64,000 nt of DNA from an uncultured Pelagibacteraceae bacterium (GTDB lineage Bacteria > Pseudomonadota > Alphaproteobacteria > Pelagibacterales > Pelagibacteraceae): the NCBI GenBank assembly GCA_902629285.1, contig CACOQN010000003.1, positions 1 through 64,000 on the forward strand. The letters are read 5' to 3'. The position numbers and the translations under genes were made by a program. Positions 45,148-54,536 of this stretch are shown in pieces (position 1 is the first letter of the stretch; every line of letters starts with the position of its first letter). The notes below the pieces were generated by a model, which was not told where the DNA came from, ran no database searches, and was given only the letters and a program-made list of their open reading frames with translations.

Positions 45148-46256
45148 CCTTTCATAGGCATAACAACAAAAATACTATCAAAATCACCCGGATCTTTTAT
45201 TAATGCTGGTGAACCAGTATCATTTAAGAAAATTTCAACTCTATCCCCATCTAACTGTGAGGCAACATCTATCAAATATCTAGAATTAAAACTTATCTCT
45301 AAATCATGATCAAACTTAACACTTAAAGTTTCTTTACCATCACCACTGTTGGTATTATTTACTGATAGGTCTAGGGTGTCTTTAGATAAATTGAATTTCA
45401 CACCATCTTTTTTATCTAATGAAACAGACGCTACTCTATCAACAGAACTTAAAAATAATTTTAAATCTATTTCTAATTTTTTTTGATTATTTTTTGGTAT
45501 AACTTGGATGTAATTAGGAAATTTTCCATCAATAAGTTTTGATATTAAAATACTATTATTTAATTCAAATTTAATTTTTGATTTCACATTTGAAACTTTA
45601 ACATCTCCATCGTAGCTATCTAATAAAGAACAAAGTTGAAAAATTGTTTTTTTGGGTAAAATTATTGGATCAAAATTAATTTTTTCTTCTAATCTAATTT
45701 TTGAAATAGACATTCTATGACTATCAGTTGCGACTGCGGTTAAATAATTTTTATCTTCAACTTCTGTTTGATGAAAATAAATTCCACTAAGATAATGCCT
45801 TGTTTCATCATTAGAAACTGAAAATTTACACTTATTTAATAATTTCAATAATTGTTTTGATTTAATTACAAATTCATTTTGATTAAAATTTTCATCTGTC
45901 AGTGGAAACTCAGTTGCACTAATGCAATTCAAATTAAAAATAGATTTTTCAGACTCTACTAGTAATTTACTAATATCTGTCAAAGAAAGATTTATTTTTT
46001 TTCCTGGGTTAAACTTTCTTATAATATCATACATGATTGAGGAAGTTGTAGTTGTTTTGCCCTCCTCTAAAATTTCTATATTATTTATTTGATGTATAAA
46101 AATTAAATCTAGATCAGTCGCAGTAATAGTAAGTTTTGAATTACTTGCATCTAACAAAATATTGGAAAGTATTTGAAGTGTACTTCTTTTTTCAATAACC
46201 CCCTGGCAGTAATTTAACGCTTGCTGAAGGTCTTGTTGATTAACGTTAAATTTCAT
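45144..46256 (-). CDS. dnaN: DNA polymerase III sliding clamp (beta subunit)
   Basis: 370 residues, the standard clamp length, made of three similar domains. The start MKFNVNQQDLQQALNYCQGVIEKRS and the end FDSIFVVMPMKG are characteristic. It overlaps dnaA by 11 bases on the same strand, the usual dnaA-dnaN pair. Confidence 0.96.
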   Translation of the reverse strand: MKFNVNQQDLQQALNYCQGVIEKRSTLQILSNILLDASNSKLTITATDLDLIFIHQINNIEILEEGKTTTTSSIMYDIIRKFNPGKKINLSLTDISKLLVESEKSIFNLNCISATEFPLTDENFNQNEFVIKSKQLLKLLNKCKFSVSNDETRHYLSGIYFHQTEVEDKNYLTAVATDSHRMSISKIRLEEKINFDPIILPKKTIFQLCSLLDSYDGDVKVSNVKSKIKFELNNSILISKLIDGKFPNYIQVIPKNNQKKLEIDLKLFLSSVDRVASVSLDKKDGVKFNLSKDTLDLSVNNTNSGDGKETLSVKFDHDLEISFNSRYLIDVASQLDGDRVEIFLNDTGSPALIKDPGDFDSIFVVMPMKG

Positions 46257-47664
46257 TTTGTTTATTATTATATAAAATCTGGTTTTTTAATTTATTTATA
46301 TTATCAACCATCTCAGGATCTTTTTCTTTAATTTTTTCAATAGTTTTTACAGAATGAATTATTGTTGTATGGTCTCTGTTAGAAAACTCCCTTCCAATTT
46401 CAGGTAAAGATTTAGAAGTCAAAATTTTAGTTAAATAAATTGCTGTTTGTCTAGGTCTTACTAAATATCTTGATCTTCTAGCTGACAACATTTCATTTTT
46501 GCTAATTTTAAAAAACTTACAAACAATTGTCTGAATTAGATCTATTGTAACCTTATTTTCTGCTAAATTTAATAAATCCTTTAAAACTACTTTTGTTTCA
46601 GCAAGATTTGGAACTTTATTGTATATTCTTGAAAATGAAATAACTCTGTTTATTGCACCAACTAATTCCCTTATACTTCCAGTTATTTCATTACTTATAA
46701 AATCTTGAATTTCTCTAGAAACTTGCAATTGTTCGGCATAAAAAGCATTTAATTCATCTGTTTTTTTTTCAACTATTTTTTTTCTTAGTTCAAGGTCTGG
46801 CTTTTGAATATCAACAACTAATCCACCAGAAAATCTTGATTTAATTCTTTCTTGAATCCTTGATAATTTATTTGGTGCTCGATCAGCTGAGACAATTATT
46901 TGAGATCCCTTGTCAAGCAATGCATTAAATGTATGAAAGAACTCTTCTTGCATAGCTTCTTTTCCACTTATAAACTGGATATCATCTATTAATAAAATAT
47001 CTGTATTTCTAAAATATTCTTTGAACTTAACCATATCATTTGATTTAATTGATTTTACAAACTGATACATGAAACGTTCAGCAGAAATAAACATTACCTT
47101 ATTCTTTTTTTTTAGCTCTAAACCTATTGAATTTAATAAGTGAGTTTTTCCCATTCCTACACCACCATAAATATAAAGTGGATTATAATGAGATATATTT
47201 TCTGAAACTTTTAAAGAGGCTTCAAAAGCTAATTTGTTACTTGAGCCTGTTATAAAATTATCAAATCTTTTATTTGGATCAATTCGGTTATACTGAAGGT
47301 AAGAATCTTTTATAAATGAAACATTTTCATTTATATTACTTTCTTTAATATTGCTTTCCTTTAAATTGGTTTCTTGAGTTTTTTCAACTATTTTAAACTC
47401 AATTCTAACAATATCTTTTTTATAAGTTTTAATTATTTTTAATATTTGGTCTAAATATCTTGATGTAATCCAATCCCTGATAAATCTTGTTGGAACTGAT
47501 AACAATAAATAATTATTGAATTCCTCTATAAAAGAAATCTTTTTTAACCAGCTCTCATAAATTTCTAAGCCTAGTTTGTTTTTCATTTCATTCTGAACTT
47601 GATTCCATTCGAATCCTTCAGAAGAAAAATTGTGAATATTTTTTGTATTTATTGATTTGTTCAT
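46246..47664 (-). CDS. dnaA: Chromosomal replication initiator protein DnaA
   Basis: 472 residues. Domain I is at about 15-90, a low-complexity linker with the near-repeat KESNIKESN at about 100-115 is domain II, the AAA+ module has Walker A GGVGMGKTH at 167-175 and Walker B DIQFISGKEAMQEEF, and domain IV carries the DnaA-box helix-turn-helix (LPEIGREFSNRDHTTIIHSVKTI). It initiates replication at oriC. It is transcribed away from rpsT across an AT-rich gap that may hold the origin. Confidence 0.97.
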   Translation of the reverse strand: MNKSINTKNIHNFSSEGFEWNQVQNEMKNKLGLEIYESWLKKISFIEEFNNYLLLSVPTRFIRDWITSRYLDQILKIIKTYKKDIVRIEFKIVEKTQETNLKESNIKESNINENVSFIKDSYLQYNRIDPNKRFDNFITGSSNKLAFEASLKVSENISHYNPLYIYGGVGMGKTHLLNSIGLELKKKNKVMFISAERFMYQFVKSIKSNDMVKFKEYFRNTDILLIDDIQFISGKEAMQEEFFHTFNALLDKGSQIIVSADRAPNKLSRIQERIKSRFSGGLVVDIQKPDLELRKKIVEKKTDELNAFYAEQLQVSREIQDFISNEITGSIRELVGAINRVISFSRIYNKVPNLAETKVVLKDLLNLAENKVTIDLIQTIVCKFFKISKNEMLSARRSRYLVRPRQTAIYLTKILTSKSLPEIGREFSNRDHTTIIHSVKTIEKIKEKDPEMVDNINKLKNQILYNNKQNEI

Positions 47665-47950
47665 AACTTAAGGGGAAATCTCAGTTAGAACTATTTAAAA
47701 AAATTTGCAACAAATTAATAAAGAAAATTAAAAAAAAATAAAATCTATGATTGTGATTAATATTTTTAAAAAATAATTCTTAATTAAAATTAAATTTAAA
47801 ATTATAAATTGAATCAAATATAGATTGAATCAAATGTAGATTGAGTGACTATAGTCCAAATATTTACTAGATCTAAATATAGTAACTTAATACAAAACTT
47901 AAATATATAATGTGGATATCAGGAGTTGTTTAAAAAAATTAAACTAACGT
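47665..47950. other. AT-rich dnaA upstream gap: candidate oriC or dnaA promoter region
   Basis: The 286-base gap between dnaA and rpsT is extremely AT-rich with no credible reading frame. It contains two sequences one mismatch away from the DnaA box (TTATNCACA on the complementary strand): TGTGATTAA at 47752-47760 and TGTGGATAT at 47911-47919. Between them lie 16-bp direct repeats. Presence next to dnaA and dnaN, plus AT-rich unwinding-type DNA, fits an origin, but the box count is low and a simple promoter region is also possible. Confidence 0.45.
47808..47855. repeat. 16-bp tandem repeats in the dnaA-rpsT gap
   Basis: ATTGAATCAAATATAG (47808-47823) is followed directly by ATTGAATCAAATGTAG (47824-47839), one base different, then a degenerate third unit ATTGAGTGACTATAGT (47840-47855). 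The head-to-tail arrangement resembles iteron-like or regulator-binding repeats. Two of three copies share 15 of 16 bases. Confidence 0.8.
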
Positions 47951-48211
47951 TTAGATTGCAGCAATTTTTTTTGTGATTCTAGAAACATTCCTAGAGGCAT
48001 TTTGTTTTTTTATTATTCCTGTTTTTGCAATTTTCATCAACTCAGAGTTTAACTTTGGCAAAAATTTGAGGGCTTCATCTTTCTTTTTACCGTCAATTAG
48101 ATGGTTCATTTTTTTTAGAGCGTTTCTAAACCTGCTCTTTCTAGCTTTATTTACTACAGTTTGCTTCGAAATTCTTCTTATTCTTTTAATTGCTGATTTT
48201 GTGTTTGCCAT
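47951..48211 (-). CDS. rpsT: 30S ribosomal protein S20
   Basis: 86 residues from the ATG at 48211 (MANTKSAIKRIRRISKQ). A longer open frame upstream to 48283 overlaps mutM and gives no S20 similarity. S20 binds 16S rRNA and is short and basic; the KxRxxR pattern is clear. It sits upstream of dnaA on the same strand, an order shared with many alphaproteobacteria. Confidence 0.97.
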   Translation of the reverse strand: MANTKSAIKRIRRISKQTVVNKARKSRFRNALKKMNHLIDGKKKDEALKFLPKLNSELMKIAKTGIIKKQNASRNVSRITKKIAAI

Positions 48212-48261
48212 ATGCGCAGGGGTATAACTTGAGAATTTATAGTGGTCAACTAAATATTTAA

Positions 48262-49125
48262 TTATTTTTGACAAGAAATACAAAAAAAAGTTGATCTATT
48301 TGACGTTATTTTTTTTTTTATAATACCTTTGCATTGTGTGCGCTTACAATCACTACCGTCCTGCTGATAAACTTTAAACTCTTTTTGAAAGTTACCTTTG
48401 TTACCTGAGATATCTTTAAAATCTCTAATACTTGAACCTCCTTTGTTAATTGCCTGTTGGAGTATTTTCTTTGAATTTAAAATAACATTTAAACATTCAT
48501 TTTTATTAAGTCTTTTTGCCTTTTTAAATGGGTTTATTTTACTAGCGAAAAGAATTTCACTTGCATAAATATTGCCTATTCCAGAAACAAATCTCTGATC
48601 AAGTAAGAAACTTTTTATATCCTTATTTTTATTCTTAAAATAATTAACTACATAATTTAAGTTAAATTTATCACTAAAGGGTTCAGGTCCCATTGATTTA
48701 AATTTTTTATCTAAATCTTGATAATTTTTTATTATTTCAAAAAATCCAAAACGTCTTGGATCGTTATAAATTACTTTTAAATTATCAAATACGAACTCTG
48801 CATGATTATGTTTTTCAGGTAAAAAAGGTGAATGATAAAAACTAGTATTTGTAAATTTTAGAGGCTTTTTCTTATCAAGGATATGGATTGTTCCTGACAT
48901 TCCTAAATGAATTAAACAATATTCCTCATTTTGAAAATGAATAATTAAATATTTAGAAAATCTACTAACTTCAATTATTTTTTTATTTTTAAGAAAATTT
49001 TCGAAATCATATGGTATTTTAAACCTTAAATTCCTATTTCTAATTATTACTTTTTTTACGCTTTTTTTTTTAAGCTTTTTGTGAAGAGATTGTCTAACAA
49101 TTTCTACTTCTGGTAATTCTGGCAT
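48262..49125 (-). CDS. mutM: Formamidopyrimidine-DNA glycosylase
   Basis: 287 residues. The catalytic proline and glutamate follow the start methionine (MPELPEVEIVRQSL); the DNA-intercalating and zinc-finger C terminus contains CKRTQCKGIIKKK and CISCQK, giving the four zinc cysteines. It removes oxidised purines such as 8-oxoguanine. It is divergent from ubiE with a 29-base gap. Confidence 0.96.
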   Translation of the reverse strand: MPELPEVEIVRQSLHKKLKKKSVKKVIIRNRNLRFKIPYDFENFLKNKKIIEVSRFSKYLIIHFQNEEYCLIHLGMSGTIHILDKKKPLKFTNTSFYHSPFLPEKHNHAEFVFDNLKVIYNDPRRFGFFEIIKNYQDLDKKFKSMGPEPFSDKFNLNYVVNYFKNKNKDIKSFLLDQRFVSGIGNIYASEILFASKINPFKKAKRLNKNECLNVILNSKKILQQAINKGGSSIRDFKDISGNKGNFQKEFKVYQQDGSDCKRTQCKGIIKKKITSNRSTFFCISCQK

Positions 49126-49154
49126 TTGATACTATATTCAATATATATTTTTTT

Positions 49155-49859
49155 ATGCAACAAAATCTTCAAAATAAAAAAGGACTTGTAGAAAGTGTAT
49201 TTAATCAGGTTTCCAACAAATATGACTTGATGAATGATTTCATGTCTATAGGTGCACATAGATACTGGAAAAAAAGTTTAATTAACATGATGAGTCCTAG
49301 AGTTAGTAGAAAATTAATAGATGTTGCATGCGGGACAGGGGATATTGGAAAATTATTTTTAAATACTACGAGTAAAGATGCCGAAATTACTTGCGTAGAC
49401 CCTAATAAAGAGATGATTAGCCAAGGAAAACAAAAATTATCTAATTATAAAAATATAAAATGGGTTATTTCATCAGCAGAAAAATTACCTATAGCAGACA
49501 ATTCATTTGATTATTACACTATTAGCTTTGGGCTAAGAAATACAAAAAATTTAAATAAAGCTCTTTCAGAAGCCTATAGAGTTTTAAAGCCTGGTGGACG
49601 CTATCTCTGTCTTGAATTTTCTAAAATTCAAAATTCAAATTTTGATTTTATATATAAAAATTATTCAAAACTTATTCCTATTATTGGTCAGTTTGTAGTT
49701 GGACAAAAAGAACCTTACGAATATTTAATCAAAAGTATTGAGCAATTTATTAATCAAGATGAATTATTAGAGTTGATGAAGAAAAATAATTTTCATAAAT
49801 GTTCTTATAGAAATCTTTCTGGTGGTGTTGTTTCAATTCATAGTGGTTGGAAAATTTAA
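49155..49859 (+). CDS. ubiE: Ubiquinone/menaquinone C-methyltransferase UbiE
   Basis: 234 residues. S-adenosylmethionine binding motif VACGTGDIGKLFL, post-I acidic motif ITCVDPNKEM, and the UbiE block ISFGLRNTKNLNKALSEAYRVLKPGGRY are all present. It methylates the ring in ubiquinone synthesis. It starts the ubiE-ubiB-coaBC-dut operon and shares TAATG with ubiB. Confidence 0.96.
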   Translation: MQQNLQNKKGLVESVFNQVSNKYDLMNDFMSIGAHRYWKKSLINMMSPRVSRKLIDVACGTGDIGKLFLNTTSKDAEITCVDPNKEMISQGKQKLSNYKNIKWVISSAEKLPIADNSFDYYTISFGLRNTKNLNKALSEAYRVLKPGGRYLCLEFSKIQNSNFDFIYKNYSKLIPIIGQFVVGQKEPYEYLIKSIEQFINQDELLELMKKNNFHKCSYRNLSGGVVSIHSGWKI

Positions 49860-51427
49860 TGATTAAAAAACTTATTACTTTATTTAAATTAGGAAGAAAA
49901 ATTGCAAAATCAGATATTCTAAAAATTGCATCAAAATTTAAAAAACCTCCTTTAGCTATAAAAGTATTATTCCAAATTTTATCTATTTCATTTGAAAAAA
50001 AAGAACAAAATAATTTAATTCAAGATGATGGCGAAAGACTATCTAGATCTTTAGAGTCTATGGGTACAACTTTTATCAAACTTGGTCAATTTCTTGCTAC
50101 AAGACCTGATATAATTGGAGAAGAATTATCTTTAAAGTTAGAAAAACTGCAGGATCGATTACCACCTTTTTCAATTTATGAAGCAAAAGAGATTATTAAA
50201 GAAGATCTTGGAGTTGATACATTTAATTCAATAATAGATTTAAGTGAACCAGTTGCGGCGGCATCAATTGCGCAAGTTCATAAAGCAAAAATAAATGACA
50301 ATGGAACTATTAAAGATGTAGCAATAAAAATTTTAAGACCAAATATTAAGAAAATATTCAATGAAGAAATAGATGCGATGATGTTATTTGCATTTATAAT
50401 TGAATCGTTTGTAAAAAAAACAAAAAGATTAAAACTTGTTGAAGTTGTTTTTCTACTTAAAGAAATAACTAATCTTGAAATGGATTTAAGATTTGAAGCA
50501 GCTGCAGCAAATGAATATGCAGAAAATACTAAAAATGATAATGGGTTTAAAGTTCCAGAGATTTATTGGAATTTTACTAGTGAAAATGTAATGACCTTGG
50601 ACTGGGTGGATGGAATTTCAATAAGAGAAGCTGAGGAATTAAAGAAAAAAAATTTAGATACTAGTAAAATAGCAGAGGATATTATCCAACATTTTTTAAG
50701 ACATGCTGTAAGAGATGGTTTTTTTCATGCAGATATGCATCAAGGAAATATTTTTGTTGATAATAGTGGCCAAATTGTACCTATAGATTTTGGAATTATG
50801 GGCAGGTTAGATAAACTTAGTAAAAGATTTTTAGCAGAAATTTTATTTGGATTTATTCAAAGGGATTATCGAAAAGTAGCTGAGGTCCACTTAGTAGCTG
50901 GATTAGTTCCTAAAGAAGTGCCAATCGATGATCTAGCTCAAGCTTTGAGATCAATTGGTGAACCTATATTTGGTCAAGAAGTAAAAGATATTTCAGGAGG
51001 TAAATTACTCAAACAATTGTTTGATGTAACTGAAAAGTTTAACATGCAAACTCAACCTCAATTATTAATGTTACAAAAAACAATGGTTGTTGTTGAAGGT
51101 GTAGCAAGAAAATTGAATCCAAATACAAATATTTGGACAACTTCAAAACCTGTACTAGAAAATTGGCTTAAGGAAACAAAAGATCCAATTAATAATCTGA
51201 ATGAAACTTTAAAAAACACATCTGAAGTTATTAAACGTTTACCAGAATTTCCTCAGATTATGGATAAAGCAAATCAAGCTTTGACATTTTTAGCTAGCGG
51301 TCAAATTCCACAAAATTCAAATTCTTATACAGCGCTAAATGATAAGAAATCAGAAATGATAGCATTTAGAAATCAATCTATTATTGGTTTATTACTTCTT
51401 GTAATTTTTGGCCTTATAGTATTTTAA
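49859..51427 (+). CDS. ubiB: Ubiquinone biosynthesis atypical kinase/ATPase UbiB
   Basis: 522 residues from the ATG at 49859, which overlaps the ubiE stop as TAATG; a TTG 12 bases earlier is less likely. The unusual protein-kinase-like fold shows the KxGQ-type motif KLGQFLATRPD, the Ala-rich nucleotide loop AAASIAQVHKA, the HADMHQGNIFV catalytic and DFG (PIDFGIMG) motifs, and hydrophobic C-terminal spans (residues about 500-520). UbiB extracts or delivers ubiquinone precursors at the membrane. Confidence 0.95.
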   Translation: MIKKLITLFKLGRKIAKSDILKIASKFKKPPLAIKVLFQILSISFEKKEQNNLIQDDGERLSRSLESMGTTFIKLGQFLATRPDIIGEELSLKLEKLQDRLPPFSIYEAKEIIKEDLGVDTFNSIIDLSEPVAAASIAQVHKAKINDNGTIKDVAIKILRPNIKKIFNEEIDAMMLFAFIIESFVKKTKRLKLVEVVFLLKEITNLEMDLRFEAAAANEYAENTKNDNGFKVPEIYWNFTSENVMTLDWVDGISIREAEELKKKNLDTSKIAEDIIQHFLRHAVRDGFFHADMHQGNIFVDNSGQIVPIDFGIMGRLDKLSKRFLAEILFGFIQRDYRKVAEVHLVAGLVPKEVPIDDLAQALRSIGEPIFGQEVKDISGGKLLKQLFDVTEKFNMQTQPQLLMLQKTMVVVEGVARKLNPNTNIWTTSKPVLENWLKETKDPINNLNETLKNTSEVIKRLPEFPQIMDKANQALTFLASGQIPQNSNSYTALNDKKSEMIAFRNQSIIGLLLLVIFGLIVF

Positions 51428-51435
51428 TTCTGCAA

Positions 51436-52641
51436 ATGAAAAATTTGTTACATAAAAAAATTCTATTCATTATTTGTGGTGGTATATCTGCCTATAAAAG
51501 TCTTGAAACAATTAGACTTTTTAAAAAAAATGGTGCAGATATTAAGACAATCCTTACTACAAGTGCAAAAGAGTTTATAACTCCACTTTCAGTAACATCA
51601 CTATCTCAAGGTAAAGTTTATAGCGATTTATTTAGTGTAGAAAATGAAGCTGAAATGGATCATATTTCACTTTCAAGATGGGCAGATGTAATTGTTATTG
51701 CACCAGCAACAGCAAATACAATTTCAAAATTAGCCCAAGGAACAACTGATGATTTAGCATCTACTGTTGTATTAGCTTCAGATAAAAACATTATTTTAGC
51801 ACCAGCAATGAATGTAAGAATGTGGGACCACCCAACTACTAAAATAAATTTAAAAAAATTAAAGGAGTTTGGATATAAACTAATTGGTCCAGAAATTGGC
51901 GATATGGCATGTGGAGAATATGGAGAAGGCAAAATGTCAGATCCATTAGTAATTGCTGAAGAAATTGATAAATATTTCTTAACTCAAAAAAGTAACAAAA
52001 AATTTAAAGCATTAGTTACAGCGGGACCAACTAATGAGTATATAGATCCAGTTCGTTTTATTACAAATAAATCAAGTGGAAAACAAGGATATGAATTAGC
52101 AAAATCATTATCTAGAAAGGGTTTTGATACAACATTAATATCAGGTCCAACTAATCTTGAAATAACTAAAGATATCAATCTTATAAAGATTGAAACAGCA
52201 GATGAAATGTTAGTTGCAACACAAGAAAATTTACCTGTCGATGTAGCAATTTTTTCTGCTGCAGTAGCTGATTTTAAAATTAATAAAAAGTATGAAAATA
52301 AAATTAAAAAACAAGAGAACTTAAACTTAAATTTAGAAAAAAATATAGATATACTTAAATATGTGTCCAACCATAACTCAATGAGACCTGAACTTGTAAT
52401 TGGGTTTGCAGCAGAAACTAATGAGATTGATAAAAATGCAGAAGAAAAATTAAACAAGAAAAATTGTGACTGGATAATTTCCAATGATGTATCAAATAAA
52501 AATATTGGATTTAACTCTGATTATAATGAGGTAACAATTCATTATAAAAACAGAGATGTCAAAAATGAAAAGCTTACGTACAAAAAAAAATCTGGAATTT
52601 CTGATGAAATAGTTGATAGAATAATAAATCAATTAAATTAA
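51436..52641 (+). CDS. coaBC: Bifunctional phosphopantothenoylcysteine decarboxylase/synthetase
   Basis: 401 residues. The N-terminal flavin CoaC domain begins LFIICGGISAYKSLE and holds PAMNVRMWDHP and the catalytic cysteine in GDMACGEYGEGKM; the C-terminal CoaB half starts near residue 190 with VTAGPTNEYIDPVRFITN and KSSGKQGYELA. It makes 4'-phosphopantetheine for coenzyme A. It shares TAATG with dut. Confidence 0.96.
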   Translation: MKNLLHKKILFIICGGISAYKSLETIRLFKKNGADIKTILTTSAKEFITPLSVTSLSQGKVYSDLFSVENEAEMDHISLSRWADVIVIAPATANTISKLAQGTTDDLASTVVLASDKNIILAPAMNVRMWDHPTTKINLKKLKEFGYKLIGPEIGDMACGEYGEGKMSDPLVIAEEIDKYFLTQKSNKKFKALVTAGPTNEYIDPVRFITNKSSGKQGYELAKSLSRKGFDTTLISGPTNLEITKDINLIKIETADEMLVATQENLPVDVAIFSAAVADFKINKKYENKIKKQENLNLNLEKNIDILKYVSNHNSMRPELVIGFAAETNEIDKNAEEKLNKKNCDWIISNDVSNKNIGFNSDYNEVTIHYKNRDVKNEKLTYKKKSGISDEIVDRIINQLN

Positions 52642-53078
52642 TGGCAAAAGTTCTTATCAAAAAGTTAGATCCTGCGGTTGAATTACCTACTTACAAAACA
52701 GATGGTGCATCAGGCATGGATTTAATGGCATTATTAAATGAACCCATCAATCTTAAACCAAACGATTCATGTTTAATTCCAACAGGACTTGCAGTTGCAT
52801 TTTCAAATGATTTCGAAATTCAAATAAGACCAAGATCTGGTTTAGCTGCAAAAAACAGCATAAGTGTTTTAAATACACCTGGTACTATTGATAGCGATTA
52901 TAGAGGAGAAATAAAAGTAATTCTTTTTAATCACGGAAAAAAAGATTTCTTAATAAATAATAAAGATAGAATAGCACAGATGATTTTAACTCCTGTAATT
53001 AAAATGAATCTTGAGGAAACTGATGATCTACCAAAAACAATTAGAGGAGAGGGTGGGTTTGGCTCAACAGGAAAATGA
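52641..53078 (+). CDS. dut: Deoxyuridine 5'-triphosphate nucleotidohydrolase
   Basis: 145 residues, trimeric dUTPase. Motif I AGGMD-like (ASGMDLMA), motif II RPRSGLA, motif III NTPGTIDSDYRGEI and the C-terminal motif V RGEGGFGSTGK are intact. It removes dUTP and supplies dUMP. It overlaps the next gene by 4 bases (ATGA). Confidence 0.96.
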   Translation: MAKVLIKKLDPAVELPTYKTDGASGMDLMALLNEPINLKPNDSCLIPTGLAVAFSNDFEIQIRPRSGLAAKNSISVLNTPGTIDSDYRGEIKVILFNHGKKDFLINNKDRIAQMILTPVIKMNLEETDDLPKTIRGEGGFGSTGK

Positions 53079-53830
53079 GCAAAAATTTAAATAAAAAAGA
53101 AATAGAAAAATTTTCAAGGCAAATGGTTCTCAAAAATATTGGGGCAATAGGACAAAAAAAAGTTTTAAATTCTAAGGTTTTGATAATTGGGATGGGTGGT
53201 CTAGGTTGTCCTGTAGCAGAATTTTTAACTCGATGCGGAGTTGGTACACTTGGAATTATAGATCATGATATTGTAAGTCTCTCAAACATACATAGACAAA
53301 GTTTGTATGATGAGAAAGATATAAATCAATCAAAAGTTAAAGTTGCAAAACAAAAATTAAATAGAATTAACTCAAAAACAAAAATAAAAATTTTTAATTT
53401 GAAATTAAATAATACCTCATTTGAGAAAATTATTAAAAATTATGAATACATTGTTGATGGCACTGATAATTTTGAAAGTAAATTTATGATAAATGATATA
53501 AGTCTAAAATATAAAAAATTTCTGGTTACTGGTGCTATAAGCAAATTTGATGGACATATTTTTTCTTTTAATTTTAATAACAAAAAAGACCCGTGCCTAA
53601 GATGTTTTTATCAAGAAGAAATAATTTCAAACGAAATATTGAACTGCGAATATGAGGGAATTTTGGGAACTGTTGCGGGTGTAACAGGTACATTGCAAGC
53701 TAATGAAGTTTTAAAAAGAATTATAAATATAGGACAAAATTTAAATGGATTTCTTTTGATTCTAGATTTATTAAATTTAAGTTTTAGAAAAGCAAAATTA
53801 AATAAAAGAAAAAAATGTAAATGCAGTTAA
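53075..53830 (+). CDS. ThiF/MoeB-family adenylyltransferase
   Basis: 251 residues. ATP-binding GMGGLGCPVAEFLTRCGVG (about 38-56), the DxxN..RQ motif DHDIVSLSNIHRQSLYDEKDI, and a zinc site formed by CLRC and the C-terminal CKCS. It activates the C-terminal glycine of a ubiquitin-like sulphur carrier (ThiS or MoaD) for thiamine or molybdopterin synthesis; which one cannot be decided without its partner. It overlaps both neighbours by a few bases. Confidence 0.9.
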   Translation: MSKNLNKKEIEKFSRQMVLKNIGAIGQKKVLNSKVLIIGMGGLGCPVAEFLTRCGVGTLGIIDHDIVSLSNIHRQSLYDEKDINQSKVKVAKQKLNRINSKTKIKIFNLKLNNTSFEKIIKNYEYIVDGTDNFESKFMINDISLKYKKFLVTGAISKFDGHIFSFNFNNKKDPCLRCFYQEEIISNEILNCEYEGILGTVAGVTGTLQANEVLKRIINIGQNLNGFLLILDLLNLSFRKAKLNKRKKCKCS

Positions 53831-54270
53831 TAATTATAAAATTTTATATATTATTCTCTTTGTTTTTTCTTACACACCAATCATTTGCTAATGAAATATT
53901 CGTGTCTCTCAAAAAAAATAAAGTAAACGTAAGATATGGTCCAAGTTTTGACTCAGATATCAAATATGTATACAAAAAAATTAATCTGCCACTAAAGCAA
54001 ATAGATAAAAAGGAAAACTTTAGAAGAATTATAGATTTAAAAAATAACACTGGTTGGGTTCATATTTCGCAATTAAAAAAAAGTAATTCGGTTATAGCTA
54101 CACATGATAAGATATTATTCAAAAAACCAACATCTTTTGCAGAACCAATTGCACAAATTAAAAAAGGTAGAATGATGATAATAGAAAGATGTGAAAATAT
54201 TTGGTGTAAAATTATTACTGATGAATATGAAGGTTGGGTAAAAATCAACAATTTATGGGGTCTTAATTGA
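53821..54270 (+). CDS. Secreted SH3-domain protein
   Basis: 149 residues. A signal peptide (about 1-23, ending QSFAN) is followed by two bacterial SH3-like repeats (about 30-85 with NVRYGPSFDSDI and TGWVHISQL; and 93-145 with FAEPIAQIKKG and GWVKINNLWG). Such proteins often bind cell wall peptides in the periplasm. It overlaps the ThiF/MoeB gene by 10 bases and ends this operon. Confidence 0.87.
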   Translation: MQLIIIKFYILFSLFFLTHQSFANEIFVSLKKNKVNVRYGPSFDSDIKYVYKKINLPLKQIDKKENFRRIIDLKNNTGWVHISQLKKSNSVIATHDKILFKKPTSFAEPIAQIKKGRMMIIERCENIWCKIITDEYEGWVKINNLWGLN

Positions 54271-54310
54271 TTTAAACCCACCAATCCATCATAAATTTAT
54301 ATAAAACTAA

Positions 54311-54490
54311 CTATTTTTTTTGTTCGCAAACATCCTTGATTACCGGTGTATTAGCACAGTCTAAACATTTTGTTTTTTGAACTATGCATCCATCATCAAG
54401 AATTTGCACATCAACAACTTTATCACACTTTGAACAAGTTGACGAAATTGTTAATCCACATTTTTTGCAACTATAATTTTCTATCTGCAT
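54311..54490 (-). CDS. 59-residue Cys-rich zinc-ribbon-like protein
   Basis: This frame is too short for the usual 60-residue cut-off. It has eight cysteines at residues 8, 11, 19, 22, 35, 42, 45 and 55, with CxxC pairs CKKC, CSKC and CLDC. That is a double zinc-ribbon (or iron-sulphur) pattern. The start ATG (54488-54490) is followed by a frame free of stops to 54311. Two Fur-box-like sites lie 47 to 95 bases upstream, so expression probably answers to iron or another metal. The function is not recognised. Confidence 0.7.
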   Translation of the reverse strand: MQIENYSCKKCGLTISSTCSKCDKVVDVQILDDGCIVQKTKCLDCANTPVIKDVCEQKK

Positions 54491-54536
54491 AAAAACAGAA
54501 TGATATATAAAAAAAAATAATTCAATAAATTTTAGT

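Noticed and set aside
48212..48283. Upstream extension of rpsT
   Set aside because: It overlaps mutM; S20 starts at MANTKSAIKR.
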